Assembly: GCF_001494595.1 (NCBI RefSeq)
Contig: NZ_LN929907.1
Coordinates: forward strand, 501,468 to 565,467
DNA from: Mycobacterium sp. M26
Lineage (GTDB): Bacteria > Actinomycetota > Actinomycetes > Mycobacteriales > Mycobacteriaceae
Direction of reading: 5' to 3'
DNA length: 64,000 nucleotides
The position numbers and the translations under genes were made by a program. Below the pieces are notes generated by a model, which saw only the letters and a program-made list of their open reading frames with translations, was not told the origin of the DNA and ran no database searches. Each line of letters starts with the position of its first letter. Positions within the stretch are counted from its first letter, which is position 1. This document shows positions 51,683-61,490 of this stretch, one piece after another.

Positions 51683-54600
51683 GTGTCGAAGAGGGGATTC
51701 GTCCGCAGTGCACGCGCGGCCGCGCCGAGCGTGCCACCGGCCCGAGTGGTCGTCGCACCGCCGTTGGCTCTGCCTGAGCGGGAACCCCGCAATATCCTGC
51801 TGATGATCGCGCTGCCCGCCCTGCTGGTCGGCATCATCGGCACTCTCGTGGTGATGTACACCTCCGGTGTCCGTTCGCTGCAGTCCGGGTTCTTCCCGCT
51901 GATCGGACTGGTGGGCTTCGGTGCCCTGATGTTCAGCGGCCGGTTCGGCCGCGGCCGCCGGATCAGCTGGGGCGAGCAGGAAAAGCAGCGCCGGATGTAT
52001 CTGCGCCAACTCGATGACGACCGCGACGAGGTGCAGCGCGCCGCCCAGGAACAGCGCCGCAGCCAGTTGTTTGTGCACGGCGATCCCCAGGACCTCGACA
52101 CGATCATCGGTGGGCCGCGGATGTGGGAGCGTCGCCCGTCCGACTCCGACTTCCTCGACGTCCGCCTCGGTATCGGCGTGCAGTCCACCGCCGACTCCGC
52201 CGTGTCGCTGCAGTGGCCCGAAGTGCCGGTCGGCGAGGAGCTCGAACCGGTGACCGGCCGTGCACTGCGCGATTTCATCCTGGAGCAGAGCAAGATTCGC
52301 GGCATCGGCAAGGTGCTTAGCCTGCGCTCCAAGCCGGGTTTCAGCTTCGTTGGCGAGGATCCCGCTGAACTGCACGCCTTCATGCGCGCCGTGCTGTGCT
52401 CCTTGGCGGTCTATCACAGCCCCAGTGACATCAAGCTGATGGTGGTCACCCGCCACCCTGAATTGTGGTCGTGGCTGGTGTGGTTACCGCACAACCAGCA
52501 TGACGAGATGTTCGACGCATGCGGGATGCGCCGACTGGTGTTCACCTCGCCCACCGAGCTCGAAGACGCGCTCGACTCAGAGTTGCACCGCAAGGGCCGC
52601 GGGCCATGGACGCCGCCCAGCGGCTCGAGCCCGACCACCATGCTCTCGCCGATGGAGGCCGCCGCTGCCGGTTCCGCGCTGGGCCCGCACTGGGTGATCG
52701 TCGACGACAACGTCGGCACGCCGGAGCAGTGGGAGGGTGTCACTGGCCAGAAGGGGATGGCCGGTATCACGGTGCTGCGCTTGGCAACCCGGCCCGGCAT
52801 CGGAGTCGGATTCTCCGACGACGATGAGGGGTTCGAACTACGCGAGGGCCGGCTCAACCACCGCAAGGCCTTCTACGCCGTCGCCGACATGCTCGCCGAG
52901 AGCACAGCCGACCGTTATGCCCGGGCGTTGGCCCGTTGGTCGCCGATGACCGCCGGTGAACTGTCGGAGACCGACAGTCAGGGCGGAGAGCTGTTGCGCG
53001 CGTTGGGTATCACCGACCCGCGCAAGCTCGACGTCGACCGGCTCTGGGCGGAGAGCCGCGGCCGTGGCGACCCACGCTGGGCGATGATCCCGGTCGGTGT
53101 CAAGCCCGGCGGCGAGCTGCAGAACGTCATCCTGCGCGCCAAGGACTTTGGCGGCTTCGGCTTCCACTCGGTGGTGATAGGCACCTCGGGGTCCGGAAAG
53201 TCCGAGTACTTCCTGTCCCTGTGCAACGGCATCGCGCTGACCCATTCGCCGGAGACCTTCAACGTCATCTTCGTCGACATGAAGTTCGAGTCGGCCGCCC
53301 AGGATCTCGAAGGCCTCCCCCACGTTGTGGGTTCACTGTCCAACCTGGGCAAGGATGACCGCCACCTGGCTGAACGGATGCGCAAGGCCATCGACGGGGA
53401 AATCGCCCGTCGCTACCGGCTTTTCAAAGACGCCGGCGCCCGTGACGCCAACGAGTACGAGGAGATGCGGCTCGCGGGCCGGGACCTGGAGCCCGTACCG
53501 ATCCTGCTCGTCATCATCGACGAATACCTGGAGCTGTTCCACAACCACCCGGAGTGGATCGACCTGGTGATCCACATCGGCCAGGAGGGCCGCGGCTGCA
53601 ACGTCTTCTTCACCCTCGGCGGGCAGCGCCTGGACCTGTCCTCGTTAAGCAAGGCCAAGAGCAACATCGCCTTCCGGGTGGCACTGCGTGCTGAGACCGC
53701 TGAGGACTCCCGCGACGTCATCGGCAGCGACGCCGCGTTGCACCTGCCGTCGAAGGAGAACGGCTACGCCCTACTCAAGGTCGGCCCCCGCGACCTCGAA
53801 CAGTTCCGCTGCTTCTATGTGTCGGCGCCGTTCGTGGTACCCAAGAAACAGGCGGCCACTGACACGACGGTCGACGTCAGCTTCACCCAACCACGGCCAC
53901 TGACGTGGGAGTACCAGCCGCTGTCGGTCGAGGATAGCGCCGCGCTGGCGTCGGCGGATGAGCCGGACGAGCCCGACGAATTCGTCTATCACGCCGACGG
54001 ATTCAAGAAGAAGAAGCTGCTCGATGTGATCCGCGAATCGTTGGTGTCACATCCGGCCCGCGCTCCGCACCAGATCTGGCTGCCGCCGCTGGAGGTCAGC
54101 GAGACCGCGGACGCGCTGGTGCAGCGGTGGCGGGGTAAGCCGTGGTGGTCGGACTACGGCCAGAACCCCGGACTGGTGTTCCCGGTCGGGATCGAGGATT
54201 TCCCAGAGGATCACGCGCAGCGGGTGCACGTGATCGACGCCGAGATGGACAACATCATGGTGGTGGCCACCGCGCAACGCGGTAAGTCCACGACGTTGAT
54301 GACGTTGATGACGTCGGCCGCCCTGATGTACCGGCCGGATCGGGTGACGTTCTTCTGCATGGGCGCGTCGCTGTACTCAGTCGAGGAGCTGCCCCATGTG
54401 GCCGGCGTGGTCAGCCTCACCGACACCGAGGGTGTGTCCCGCACTCTGGCCACGATCGAGGGACTCATCCGCGCTCGCGAAGCCTCCTTCAAGCGCTACC
54501 AGATCGACATCTCGGAGTTCCGTGAACGCCGGTTCGGCGCCGGCGGTGGCGGTGGCACCGATCCGGAGGACAAGTTCGGCGACGTGTTCCTGGTCATCGA

Positions 54601-55762
54601 CAACTTCGGTGACCTGTACGACAAGGACAATGCGATGGGCGATCGCGCCATCGCGATCGCCCGGCAGGGCCTGTCGTACGGCGTCCATGTGGCCACCAGT
54701 GCTAGCGGCTGGCTGGTCGGGCAGAAGCAGGCTCTGCTCAATGTGGCCAACGCGAGAATCCAACTGCGCCTGAGCAATCCGGACGAGACCCAGATGGGCA
54801 CCGGGATGGAGCATCGGCGTGCTGCCCGCCAGAACCTCGATCGGCCCGGATTCGGGGTAACCCGCTTGGGCCAGGAATTGTTGGTCGGTGTGCCCGAGAT
54901 CGTCGGTCCTAACGGCGAGCGGGTGACCACTCGTCAGATCGGCCCGGTGATCGCCGCCCAAACCGGTGTGGGCAAGGTCGAAACGCTGGCTCGCCTGCCC
55001 GAGCGCATTGCGCTGCGCGAGATCGTGGCCGCCTACGCCCAGACTGCCGACAGCGACGCCCTGGACATCCCGTTCGCCATGGGGGAGAGCGCACTGCAGT
55101 CGGTGGCGCTGCCCAGCAGGCTTGCCCCCAATCTGCTGGTCGTCGGACGGCAGGGCTGCGGAAAGACCAGCACGCTGGCGGCTTTCGGGCAGTCGATCGC
55201 CGCACGACTCTCGCCGGAGCAGGCGCAGATCACCATCATCGACCCCAAGACGAGCCTGATCGGCAAGATCCAGGGCCCGCACGTTCGCGCCTACGCCTAC
55301 ACCCCGGACGATATCGACGCGGTGCTGGCCGAGCTTGCGGAGATGATGCGCGACCGGCTGCCACCGTCCGGGTTGAGCCAGGAGGAACTGCTGACCCGGT
55401 CCACCTGGACCGGCCCGCAGCACTACGTCCTCATCGACGACGAGCAGGAGCTGCGCACGACCGCGGCCGTCGGCAAGCCTGCGGCCACCGCGCCGCTGTG
55501 GCCGTTGATCGAACGTAGCCGGGAGATCGGCCTGCATGTGATCGCCGCCCGGCTGCCCGGCAACTGGGCGGGCGTCTCGGCGATGAGCCCGTTCCTGCAG
55601 AAGCTGACCGGCTCGCGGGCACCGACGCTGTTCATGGACAACGACCCGCAGGCGGTCAAGGTCTTCGGCCGCACCAGCGCACAGCAACTTCCACCGGGTC
55701 GTGGCCTGCTGGTGACCACGGACGGAGTGATGGAAGGAGTGCTGGTCGGAACACCGGACTGA
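51683..55762 (+). CDS. eccC2: ESX type VII secretion ATPase EccC, fused form (ESX-2 type)
   Basis: The 1359-residue protein has two N-terminal TM helices and three FtsK/SpoIIIE ATPase domains. Domain 1 has Walker A GTSGSGKS at 500-507 and Walker B ending in Asp613-Glu614. Domain 2 has a degenerate loop (ATAQRGKS, GKS at 867-869) and Walker B Asp973. Domain 3 has GRQGCGKT at 1155-1162. EccC recognises WXG100 substrates and drives export. A single fused chain, instead of EccCa plus EccCb, fits ESX-2, -3 or -5 rather than ESX-1. Confidence 0.94.
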   Translation: MSKRGFVRSARAAAPSVPPARVVVAPPLALPEREPRNILLMIALPALLVGIIGTLVVMYTSGVRSLQSGFFPLIGLVGFGALMFSGRFGRGRRISWGEQEKQRRMYLRQLDDDRDEVQRAAQEQRRSQLFVHGDPQDLDTIIGGPRMWERRPSDSDFLDVRLGIGVQSTADSAVSLQWPEVPVGEELEPVTGRALRDFILEQSKIRGIGKVLSLRSKPGFSFVGEDPAELHAFMRAVLCSLAVYHSPSDIKLMVVTRHPELWSWLVWLPHNQHDEMFDACGMRRLVFTSPTELEDALDSELHRKGRGPWTPPSGSSPTTMLSPMEAAAAGSALGPHWVIVDDNVGTPEQWEGVTGQKGMAGITVLRLATRPGIGVGFSDDDEGFELREGRLNHRKAFYAVADMLAESTADRYARALARWSPMTAGELSETDSQGGELLRALGITDPRKLDVDRLWAESRGRGDPRWAMIPVGVKPGGELQNVILRAKDFGGFGFHSVVIGTSGSGKSEYFLSLCNGIALTHSPETFNVIFVDMKFESAAQDLEGLPHVVGSLSNLGKDDRHLAERMRKAIDGEIARRYRLFKDAGARDANEYEEMRLAGRDLEPVPILLVIIDEYLELFHNHPEWIDLVIHIGQEGRGCNVFFTLGGQRLDLSSLSKAKSNIAFRVALRAETAEDSRDVIGSDAALHLPSKENGYALLKVGPRDLEQFRCFYVSAPFVVPKKQAATDTTVDVSFTQPRPLTWEYQPLSVEDSAALASADEPDEPDEFVYHADGFKKKKLLDVIRESLVSHPARAPHQIWLPPLEVSETADALVQRWRGKPWWSDYGQNPGLVFPVGIEDFPEDHAQRVHVIDAEMDNIMVVATAQRGKSTTLMTLMTSAALMYRPDRVTFFCMGASLYSVEELPHVAGVVSLTDTEGVSRTLATIEGLIRAREASFKRYQIDISEFRERRFGAGGGGGTDPEDKFGDVFLVIDNFGDLYDKDNAMGDRAIAIARQGLSYGVHVATSASGWLVGQKQALLNVANARIQLRLSNPDETQMGTGMEHRRAARQNLDRPGFGVTRLGQELLVGVPEIVGPNGERVTTRQIGPVIAAQTGVGKVETLARLPERIALREIVAAYAQTADSDALDIPFAMGESALQSVALPSRLAPNLLVVGRQGCGKTSTLAAFGQSIAARLSPEQAQITIIDPKTSLIGKIQGPHVRAYAYTPDDIDAVLAELAEMMRDRLPPSGLSQEELLTRSTWTGPQHYVLIDDEQELRTTAAVGKPAATAPLWPLIERSREIGLHVIAARLPGNWAGVSAMSPFLQKLTGSRAPTLFMDNDPQAVKVFGRTSAQQLPPGRGLLVTTDGVMEGVLVGTPD

Positions 55763-55802
55763 GTGCCGTTCCGGTGTTAGCTGGCAGTCCGCCGAACATA
55801 AG

Positions 55803-55832
55803 TCGACATAGGTCGCCAGCACACTCTACAAT
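55803..55832 (+). promoter_or_regulatory. Possible internal promoter before PE/PPE/esx genes
   Basis: TCGACA (55803-55808), an 18-bp spacer and TACAAT (55827-55832) look like a SigA promoter 48 bp before the PE ATG, in the only long gap after eccC (117 bp). It would let the substrate genes be expressed apart from the machinery. Confidence 0.35.
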
Positions 55833-55879
55833 ACGACGATATTGCAGGTCTGCCCTGCGATCACCACGAGGAGAGCAAC

Positions 55880-56176
55880 ATGGTCATGAACGTCAACTCC
55901 GCCGCGGTCGGTACTTCTGCGGCTACTGAGGCCGGTATCAGCGCCGAAATGGGCGCCGCCACCGCAGCCGCCTCGGAAGCGCTGGTCGGTGTGATGCCAA
56001 TGGGTGCCGACCTTGACTCTGTCCAGTTCGCTGCGGCCCTCAATGCCGCGGGTGCGTCCTACATCGGGACTGCCTCCGAGCACCTGGCCAACCGCGGCTT
56101 GTTCTCCGGCGCGCAGAACCTGGCCGCCGCCACCTACACCGCGACCGACGTCCTCAACGACGGCAAGTTCTTCTGA
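55880..56176 (+). CDS. PE-family protein of the ESX-2 locus (PE36-like)
   Basis: The 98-residue, Ala-rich, helical protein (SAAVGTSAATEAGISAEMGA ... NAAGASYIGTASEHLANRG) has the length and position of the short PE protein of ESX-2. It lacks a clear Pro-Glu pair near the N-terminus. PE proteins pair with the adjacent PPE as secreted heterodimers. SD GAGGAGAG before the ATG. The PPE start is 3 bp downstream. Confidence 0.78.
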   Translation: MVMNVNSAAVGTSAATEAGISAEMGAATAAASEALVGVMPMGADLDSVQFAAALNAAGASYIGTASEHLANRGLFSGAQNLAAATYTATDVLNDGKFF

Positions 56177-56179
56177 GTC

Positions 56180-57317
56180 ATGCCAGATCCCGCGTGGCCG
56201 TGCTCGTCGCCTGAAACCAACTACCTCCGGCTCGTCGGGCCGGGGGCGGCTGGCACGTCGACGACCATGGCCAACGGCGCGGCGTGGCAGGCCCTGATGG
56301 GTAGTCATGAACTGGCCTTCTCGCTGTCCCAGCTGAATACCGCGGTGACCGCGCTGAACTTCGAGGGGGTCGGCGGCCTGAGCTCGACGACAGCGGTTAC
56401 GGGTCTGAATACCGCGTTGCAGCTCTTGGCCGGGTGGGTGCAGGAAAAGCCGCCGATCGCGGCCAGCGCCGTCGCGGCCTACGAGACCGCGGTGTCCTCG
56501 ATGATCCCGGCCGAGGTGTCGATCGCCAATCGCACCGAGCAGGCCGCCGACGTCGCGATCAACCCCGCGGTACTCGGCGCGCTGACCCCGGCGATCGTGG
56601 CTCTGGACACTGAATATTTCGGCGAACACTGGCCGCACAACGCCGGTGCGGGCGCGGCCTATGGCGCGGCGCTGGCTGCACTCGTAGCCGCACTGGCCAT
56701 CCCGCCGCCGTTCGCGCCGCTGGGGGCATCACCGGCCGCCCCTGCTACCGCTGCAGCGGCGGTGGCCCAGACCGCGGGAACGACCGCGATGAGCCAGGCG
56801 GTCGAGGGGTCCGGCCAGGTCACCCAGATGGCCGGCCAGACGGCCGCCGCGCCGGCCACGGCGGCCGGCGAAATGGGCCAGATGAGCTCGATGATGATGC
56901 AGCCGATGCAGGCCGCGATGGGTGCCATGCAGCCGTTGATGGGCATGTTTCAAGCCCCGATGCAGGCCTTCCAGGGCCTGTCGAGCCTCCCTCAGTCGAT
57001 GATGGGGTCCCTGGGCGGCATGTTCAACGGCATGAAGGCCGGTGACGCGGCGATGCCCGCCGCCGAGCTACACCCGGCCCACCAGCAGCTTTGCTCCGGA
57101 GAACGCCGGCAGGCCGACATCGCTCAAGACCGGCCTGCTCAGTGCCGCCGAGCTGCGGGGACCGACGTCGGCCGGGATGGGCGGAACGGCGATGCCGATG
57201 TCGCCCGCCCACGCCGGCATGCTCGCCAACGGCAAGGGTGAGGACAGCAAAGAGGATGTTGGCCGGGCTCGCATCGTGCTGGATCGCGACGACCACCGTG
57301 ATCCGAGGATCAGCTAA
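56180..57317 (+). CDS. PPE-family protein of the ESX-2 locus (PPE69-like), C-terminus frameshifted
   Basis: The N-terminal 160 residues form the PPE helical bundle (SPETNYLRLVGPGAAGTSTT; AINPAVLGALTPAIVALDTE; EYFGEHWPHNAGAGAAYG), followed by a Met/Gln-rich linker. As sequenced the frame runs to a stop at 57241 with Arg-rich nonsense. The proper C-terminus (SYTRPTSSFAPENAGRPTSL ... TAMPMSPAHAGML) is read in the next frame to TAA 57315-57317. One extra base within about 57055-57070 would explain it. Its PE partner is directly upstream. Confidence 0.75.
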
Positions 57318-57456
57318 TGAATCTGGTCAAGGGGGTGCGACCGTCATCGTTTGCCAGAGGGTGAAGTGACAGCGGTTTGTCCGCACCCGATACTCGTCCA
57401 CATCCCCGGCCAGGGGACCGATCATCAGCAAAACGTCACCGAAAGGGAAGTAGAAC

Positions 57457-57762
57457 ATGACACTCGTCGTCACACCCGAGGTGCTGCGCAGCACCCAGCA
57501 GGCCATCGAGTCCGCGCTCGAGCACGCCACCGCGATCGCCAACGGCTACCTCGCCAGCCATGAGGGCATCGGCTCGGCGGTGTGGGGTGGCCAGGCCCAG
57601 CTGGCGTCGGTCAACACCGCCGCCCAGATCAACCACGACCTGCAGCAGACCATCACCGGTGGTACCCGGCTCGCCCACGGCCTGAGCCAGGCCGCCTCGA
57701 TGATGGAGCAGCACGAGGCCGACGCCGCCCACAGCCTCACCAGCTTCGCCCCCAACGCCTAA
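57457..57762 (+). CDS. esxD: WXG100-like secreted protein (EsxD-type)
   Basis: A 101-residue all-helical protein with a WGG turn (SAVWGGQAQLASVNTAAQIN) between the two helices, as in the CFP-10-side partner of ESX pairs. It lacks the C-terminal YxxxD/E signal in a clear form. SD AAAGGGAAG upstream. It lies 31 bp before the EsxC-type gene and probably forms a heterodimer with it. Confidence 0.83.
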   Translation: MTLVVTPEVLRSTQQAIESALEHATAIANGYLASHEGIGSAVWGGQAQLASVNTAAQINHDLQQTITGGTRLAHGLSQAASMMEQHEADAAHSLTSFAPNA

Positions 57763-57793
57763 TCCCCAGACCTCGTACGGAAGGACATCTCTC

Positions 57794-58081
57794 ATGTCGG
57801 ACAACATCACTTACAACCACGGCGGGGTCGCTGATTTCGCCTCTGAGGTCGGCTCCCGCTCGGCTCAGCTGATGGAGATCCACGACGACATCCAGCAGCG
57901 CACCAACGCGATCGCCGATTTCTTCCAGGGCACCGCGGCCACGTCGTTCCACGAGGCGCAGATGCAGATGCTGCAGGGCCTGCAGGGCCTCATCGAGACC
58001 ATGAACCAGCACGGATCGACCATCAGCAGCGTCAACGACAGCGCCCATCAGACCGACGTCATGATGGGCAACCTCTTCTAA
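57794..58081 (+). CDS. esxC: WXG100-like secreted protein (EsxC-type)
   Basis: The 95-residue protein (ITYNHGGVADFASEVGSRSA ... GLQGLIETMNQHGSTISSVN) matches EsxC in length and pattern. The WXG turn reads FFQG, as in EsxC, which also departs from Trp. It is the ESAT-6-side partner of the preceding protein and a likely substrate of the locus. SD GGAAGGAC 8 nt before ATG. Confidence 0.88.
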   Translation: MSDNITYNHGGVADFASEVGSRSAQLMEIHDDIQQRTNAIADFFQGTAATSFHEAQMQMLQGLQGLIETMNQHGSTISSVNDSAHQTDVMMGNLF

Positions 58082-58147
58082 CCGGACAACCGTCAGCCGG
58101 TGGGGGCGCACGGTCGGTGCGCCCCTGCTGTCTGCGTTGGGAAAGCT

Positions 58148-58981
58148 ATGTTGACGACGACAGTGGACGGCCTGTGGGTGTTGCAGGTGCTGTCCGGTAT
58201 CGAAGTGCTGGCACCAGAACTCGGCCTGCGGCCGCATCTGCCCAGTGTCGAGACCCATGAGATGGCGCTGGCCCACCCGGTCGCCGACGAACTACGAGCC
58301 GCCGGTGTGATCACCGAGGCCGGCGGCGTCGACGACGCGGTTCTCGAATGGCTGACCGTGCTGTCGCGCCGCGATGTCGCACTGCTCGTCTACGCCCAAA
58401 CACCCGCCCACGAAACGGAGCCGGAGCGAGTCCTGCTGGCCCGCTTCGCCCAGTGGTGGGTCGCGCTGGAGCGCTCCGGCATCATGGTGCGCCTCAGCAG
58501 TGCGGGCACTGCGACCACCGAAGAGTCGGCCGGAGTGCTGATCAACTCCCAGATCGACCGGTTGTGCGGCGAGCTCAAGCCCGCATCGCTTCGCCCGGTC
58601 ACCCTCGACACCGCCGAACTGCTTGCCGCCGTGCATGATCGGGCAAGCTTGCGCGCCTACCTGGTGGACAAGCGCTTGGACAGCGATCAGATCTCGACCC
58701 TGACGCTGGCCGCCGACACCGAGCGCTCAGCGCAGGCTTCAGTCGTCGCCATCCAAGCCGGTGCCGCTAACGGTCCGGCTCGCTCCCACATCGAGCAGGG
58801 TGCCGTCACCATCATCGACACCCCTCAGGGTCGGCTGGTGTCCGAGCATGTCAGCCGCGGCGGCAGGTCGTGGATGATCGTCAGCCCCGGATCGCCGGGC
58901 AACATCGCCTCGGCGGTGCAGAACATGGTCCGCCGGCTGCCGGCCGAGGACGAGTGGTACTCCCACAGAAAGGTTGTCTAG
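58148..58981 (+). CDS. espG2: ESX secretion chaperone EspG (ESX-2 type)
   Basis: The 277-residue protein starts LTTTVDGLWVLQVLSGIEVL and has the EspG fold pattern (FAQWWVALERSGIMVRLSSA). EspG binds the PPE tip of PE/PPE dimers of its own system and keeps them soluble. The ATG at 58148, after GGGAAAG, gives the same length as EspG2 (about 276); GTG 58100 is less likely. Its stop overlaps the ATPase GTG. Confidence 0.88.
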   Translation: MLTTTVDGLWVLQVLSGIEVLAPELGLRPHLPSVETHEMALAHPVADELRAAGVITEAGGVDDAVLEWLTVLSRRDVALLVYAQTPAHETEPERVLLARFAQWWVALERSGIMVRLSSAGTATTEESAGVLINSQIDRLCGELKPASLRPVTLDTAELLAAVHDRASLRAYLVDKRLDSDQISTLTLAADTERSAQASVVAIQAGAANGPARSHIEQGAVTIIDTPQGRLVSEHVSRGGRSWMIVSPGSPGNIASAVQNMVRRLPAEDEWYSHRKVV

Positions 58982-60009
58982 TGACGAATCCCTGGAATGA
59001 GCCGGGGCATTCCGCTGACCCCCGCGAACCGCTGCGCCGGGATCCCTTCGGCGCCCACCACCGTCAGCAGGATTCCGTCTCGGGGACATTGCGGATCTCC
59101 GACATGGTGGCTCCGCGCAAGATCCCGCCCGGATCGGGCTGGCGCAAGTTCCTCTACACGATCTCGTTCAAGACGATCAACCTCGGGGAGTCACCGGCCG
59201 AACGGCACTACCGGGAACTCCGGGAACGTATCCGCAGGCATATCCGCAAGCAGTACGTGATCGGCTTCGTTTCGGGTAAGGGCGGCGTCGGCAAGACCAC
59301 GATGACCGCCAGCGTCGGCGCGATCTTCCGCGAGTGCCGACCCGAGAACGTGGTCGCCATCGATGCCGCACCCGGCTTCGGCACCCTGGCCGGCCGGATC
59401 GACGAGGCGCCCCCCGGTGACTACTCCGCGGTACTCAACGACACCGATGTTCAGGGCTATGCCGACATCCGAGAACACCTGGGGCAGAACCAGATCGGCC
59501 TGGATGTCCTGGCCGGCAACCGGGTGTCGGACCAGCCGCGTCCGCTGGTGCCCGCGATGTTCACCGGCGTCCTCTCGCGCCTGCGCAGGACCCACAATGT
59601 CATCCTGGTGGACACCTCCGACGACCTTGAACACCCGGTGATGAAGGCGGTCTTCGACGCCTGCGACACCCTGGTATTCGTTTCCGGACTCACCGCCGAC
59701 ACCTCGCTGCCGGTGACCCGCGCGATCGACCTGCTGCGGTCGATGGGCTACCACGAACTGGTCTCGCGCAGCATGGTCATCCTCAACGACAGCCGCAACA
59801 ACTACGACAAGGATGCCCGGGCGTACCTCACTGAGCGGTTCGGGCAATCCGGGGCCACCGTCGAGTTCATGCCCTATGACCCGCATCTGGCCAAGGGTGG
59901 CATCATCGACGCCCAGCACGAACTGCAGAAGAAGACCCGGCTTCGCCTGTTCGAGATCACCGCGGCACTGGCCGACAAGTACATTCCGGACGCCGACAGG
60001 CCACGCTGA
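58981..60009 (+). CDS. MinD/ParA-like ATPase of the ESX locus (Rv3888c-like)
   Basis: A 342-residue protein with an N-terminal disordered part and a deviant Walker A loop GFVSGKGGVGKTTMTASVGA, then IDAAPGFGTLAGRI and LVDTSDDLEHPVMKAVFDAC. The place between espG and eccD and the length (about 341) match Rv3888c of ESX-2; ESX-1 has the related EspI. It may regulate or position the secretion machine, which is not proven for this family. It overlaps both neighbours by a base. Confidence 0.85.
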   Translation: MTNPWNEPGHSADPREPLRRDPFGAHHRQQDSVSGTLRISDMVAPRKIPPGSGWRKFLYTISFKTINLGESPAERHYRELRERIRRHIRKQYVIGFVSGKGGVGKTTMTASVGAIFRECRPENVVAIDAAPGFGTLAGRIDEAPPGDYSAVLNDTDVQGYADIREHLGQNQIGLDVLAGNRVSDQPRPLVPAMFTGVLSRLRRTHNVILVDTSDDLEHPVMKAVFDACDTLVFVSGLTADTSLPVTRAIDLLRSMGYHELVSRSMVILNDSRNNYDKDARAYLTERFGQSGATVEFMPYDPHLAKGGIIDAQHELQKKTRLRLFEITAALADKYIPDADRPR

Positions 60010-61490
60010 TGGCGAAGGTCTCGTTTCCGGCCCGCTGCGCTATCGCCGTCATTTGCGGGGAAAACCTTGTCTCGCAGGTGTATCCGGCATCGGTTCCTGT
60101 TGAGGTGTTCATCGACAACGTCGTCGAGCTGCTCAATGAGGAACTGAAGCGGCGCGGTGTGACGGCGCTGGATCCCGGCGTCGCCTACGAGCTACACCGG
60201 GCCAACGGCACCCGACTCGACGTCACCAAGACACTGGACGAACTCGGTGTCGAGGACGGTGCGACGCTGGTGCTGGTGCCGGCTCAGGAGGGCGATTCCT
60301 TCGAGCCGCAATACGAGTCGCTGTCCACCGGATTGGCGCGGGTCGGTAAGCGGTTGTTCGCGCCGGTGACCGCGGAGACCGCCGCGCACACGGCGTTGGC
60401 TGTGGTGGCGATGATCGCGCTGAGCGTGCTCGGCCTCGCGGTCCATACGAGGCTGCACAGCCAGTCGTTCATCCCCGCTGTTGTCACCGGTGTGATCGGT
60501 CTGCTGTTCGCGGTGGGTGCGGTGTCGGTGTGGCGCTGGTGGCCGGGCCGCACCGACCTGCTCGGTGGATTCGGTTGGCTCGCGGTCCCGTTGCTCGCCG
60601 TCGGATTCGCCTCGGCCGCTCCCGGCGGCGTCGGGGCGGCCCACGTGTTCATCGCGGGCCTGGCGGTCGCCGTGCTGACGTGCGCCGTCGTCGCGATGAC
60701 TCAACGCCACGTTACGATCGCGGCCACCGTCGTCACGCTCTGTGCGATCGGCGGGCTGGTGGCCGCCACCCGGATGTGGCGTCCGGTGCCAGCCCAGTGG
60801 CTGGGCATGCTGACGCTCATCGGCCTGCTGCTGTTGCTCACGCTGGGACCGACATTCGCCCTCTGGGCAGCCCGAATCCGGCCGCCCCACTTCGGCTCCA
60901 TCACCGGTCGGGACCTCTTCCGACGCAGTGACGGTCTGCCGGTAGACACGGTGACACCCGTGGACGAGGACGCCGACGACGAACCCAACCCGGACACCAC
61001 GCCACGCGGCGAGGTCATCACCGCTGCCGCCCTCCGCGCCAACAGTGTGCTGACCGGCATCTGCGTGGCGGCTGCGGCTACGCTGCCCGCCGCGGTGTGG
61101 GCCACCGTCATGCCGGGACGTCCGAAGGGTACCGCCGCCGCCGTGCTGGCCGGACTGTTCGTGCTGATCTTCATGAGCCGTGGCCGCGCCTTCGCCGACA
61201 AGCGGCAGGCGGTTGCCCTGGTCTGCGGTGCAGCGGCCGCGTTCTGCGCGGGAGTGATCCGCTATGTCCTTGCCGCACCGGCTGATTCGAGTGTAGCTCT
61301 GCTGTGGGGCAGCCTCGTTCTGATCGCCTTCGCCGGAGCCGGGCTCGCTGCCGCCCTGTTGGTACCGGTCACCCGGTTCACCCCGCTGGTCCGGATGGTC
61401 GCCGAATGGCTGGAGTTGGTCGCGATCGTGGCCGCCTTCCCGTTGGCGGCCTGGATCGGTGGACTGTTCACCTGGGTCCGAATGCGATGA
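60009..61490 (+). CDS. eccD2: ESX type VII secretion channel protein EccD (ESX-2 type)
   Basis: The 493-residue protein has an N-terminal ubiquitin-like domain (residues about 10-95, VEVFIDNVVELLNEELKRRG; LVLVPAQEG) followed by about 11 TM helices. EccD forms the bulk of the ESX inner-membrane vestibule. A hydrophilic loop (residues about 315-335, DEDADDEPNPDTTPRGE) separates the TM blocks. ATG overlaps the ATPase stop (TGATG), and its own stop overlaps the mycP start. Confidence 0.92.
   Translation: MAKVSFPARCAIAVICGENLVSQVYPASVPVEVFIDNVVELLNEELKRRGVTALDPGVAYELHRANGTRLDVTKTLDELGVEDGATLVLVPAQEGDSFEPQYESLSTGLARVGKRLFAPVTAETAAHTALAVVAMIALSVLGLAVHTRLHSQSFIPAVVTGVIGLLFAVGAVSVWRWWPGRTDLLGGFGWLAVPLLAVGFASAAPGGVGAAHVFIAGLAVAVLTCAVVAMTQRHVTIAATVVTLCAIGGLVAATRMWRPVPAQWLGMLTLIGLLLLLTLGPTFALWAARIRPPHFGSITGRDLFRRSDGLPVDTVTPVDEDADDEPNPDTTPRGEVITAAALRANSVLTGICVAAAATLPAAVWATVMPGRPKGTAAAVLAGLFVLIFMSRGRAFADKRQAVALVCGAAAAFCAGVIRYVLAAPADSSVALLWGSLVLIAFAGAGLAAALLVPVTRFTPLVRMVAEWLELVAIVAAFPLAAWIGGLFTWVRMR

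Noticed and set aside
54377..55822. 481-codon minus-strand frame opposite eccC
   Set aside because: It is antisense to the third ATPase domain of eccC; no recognisable domain was seen.
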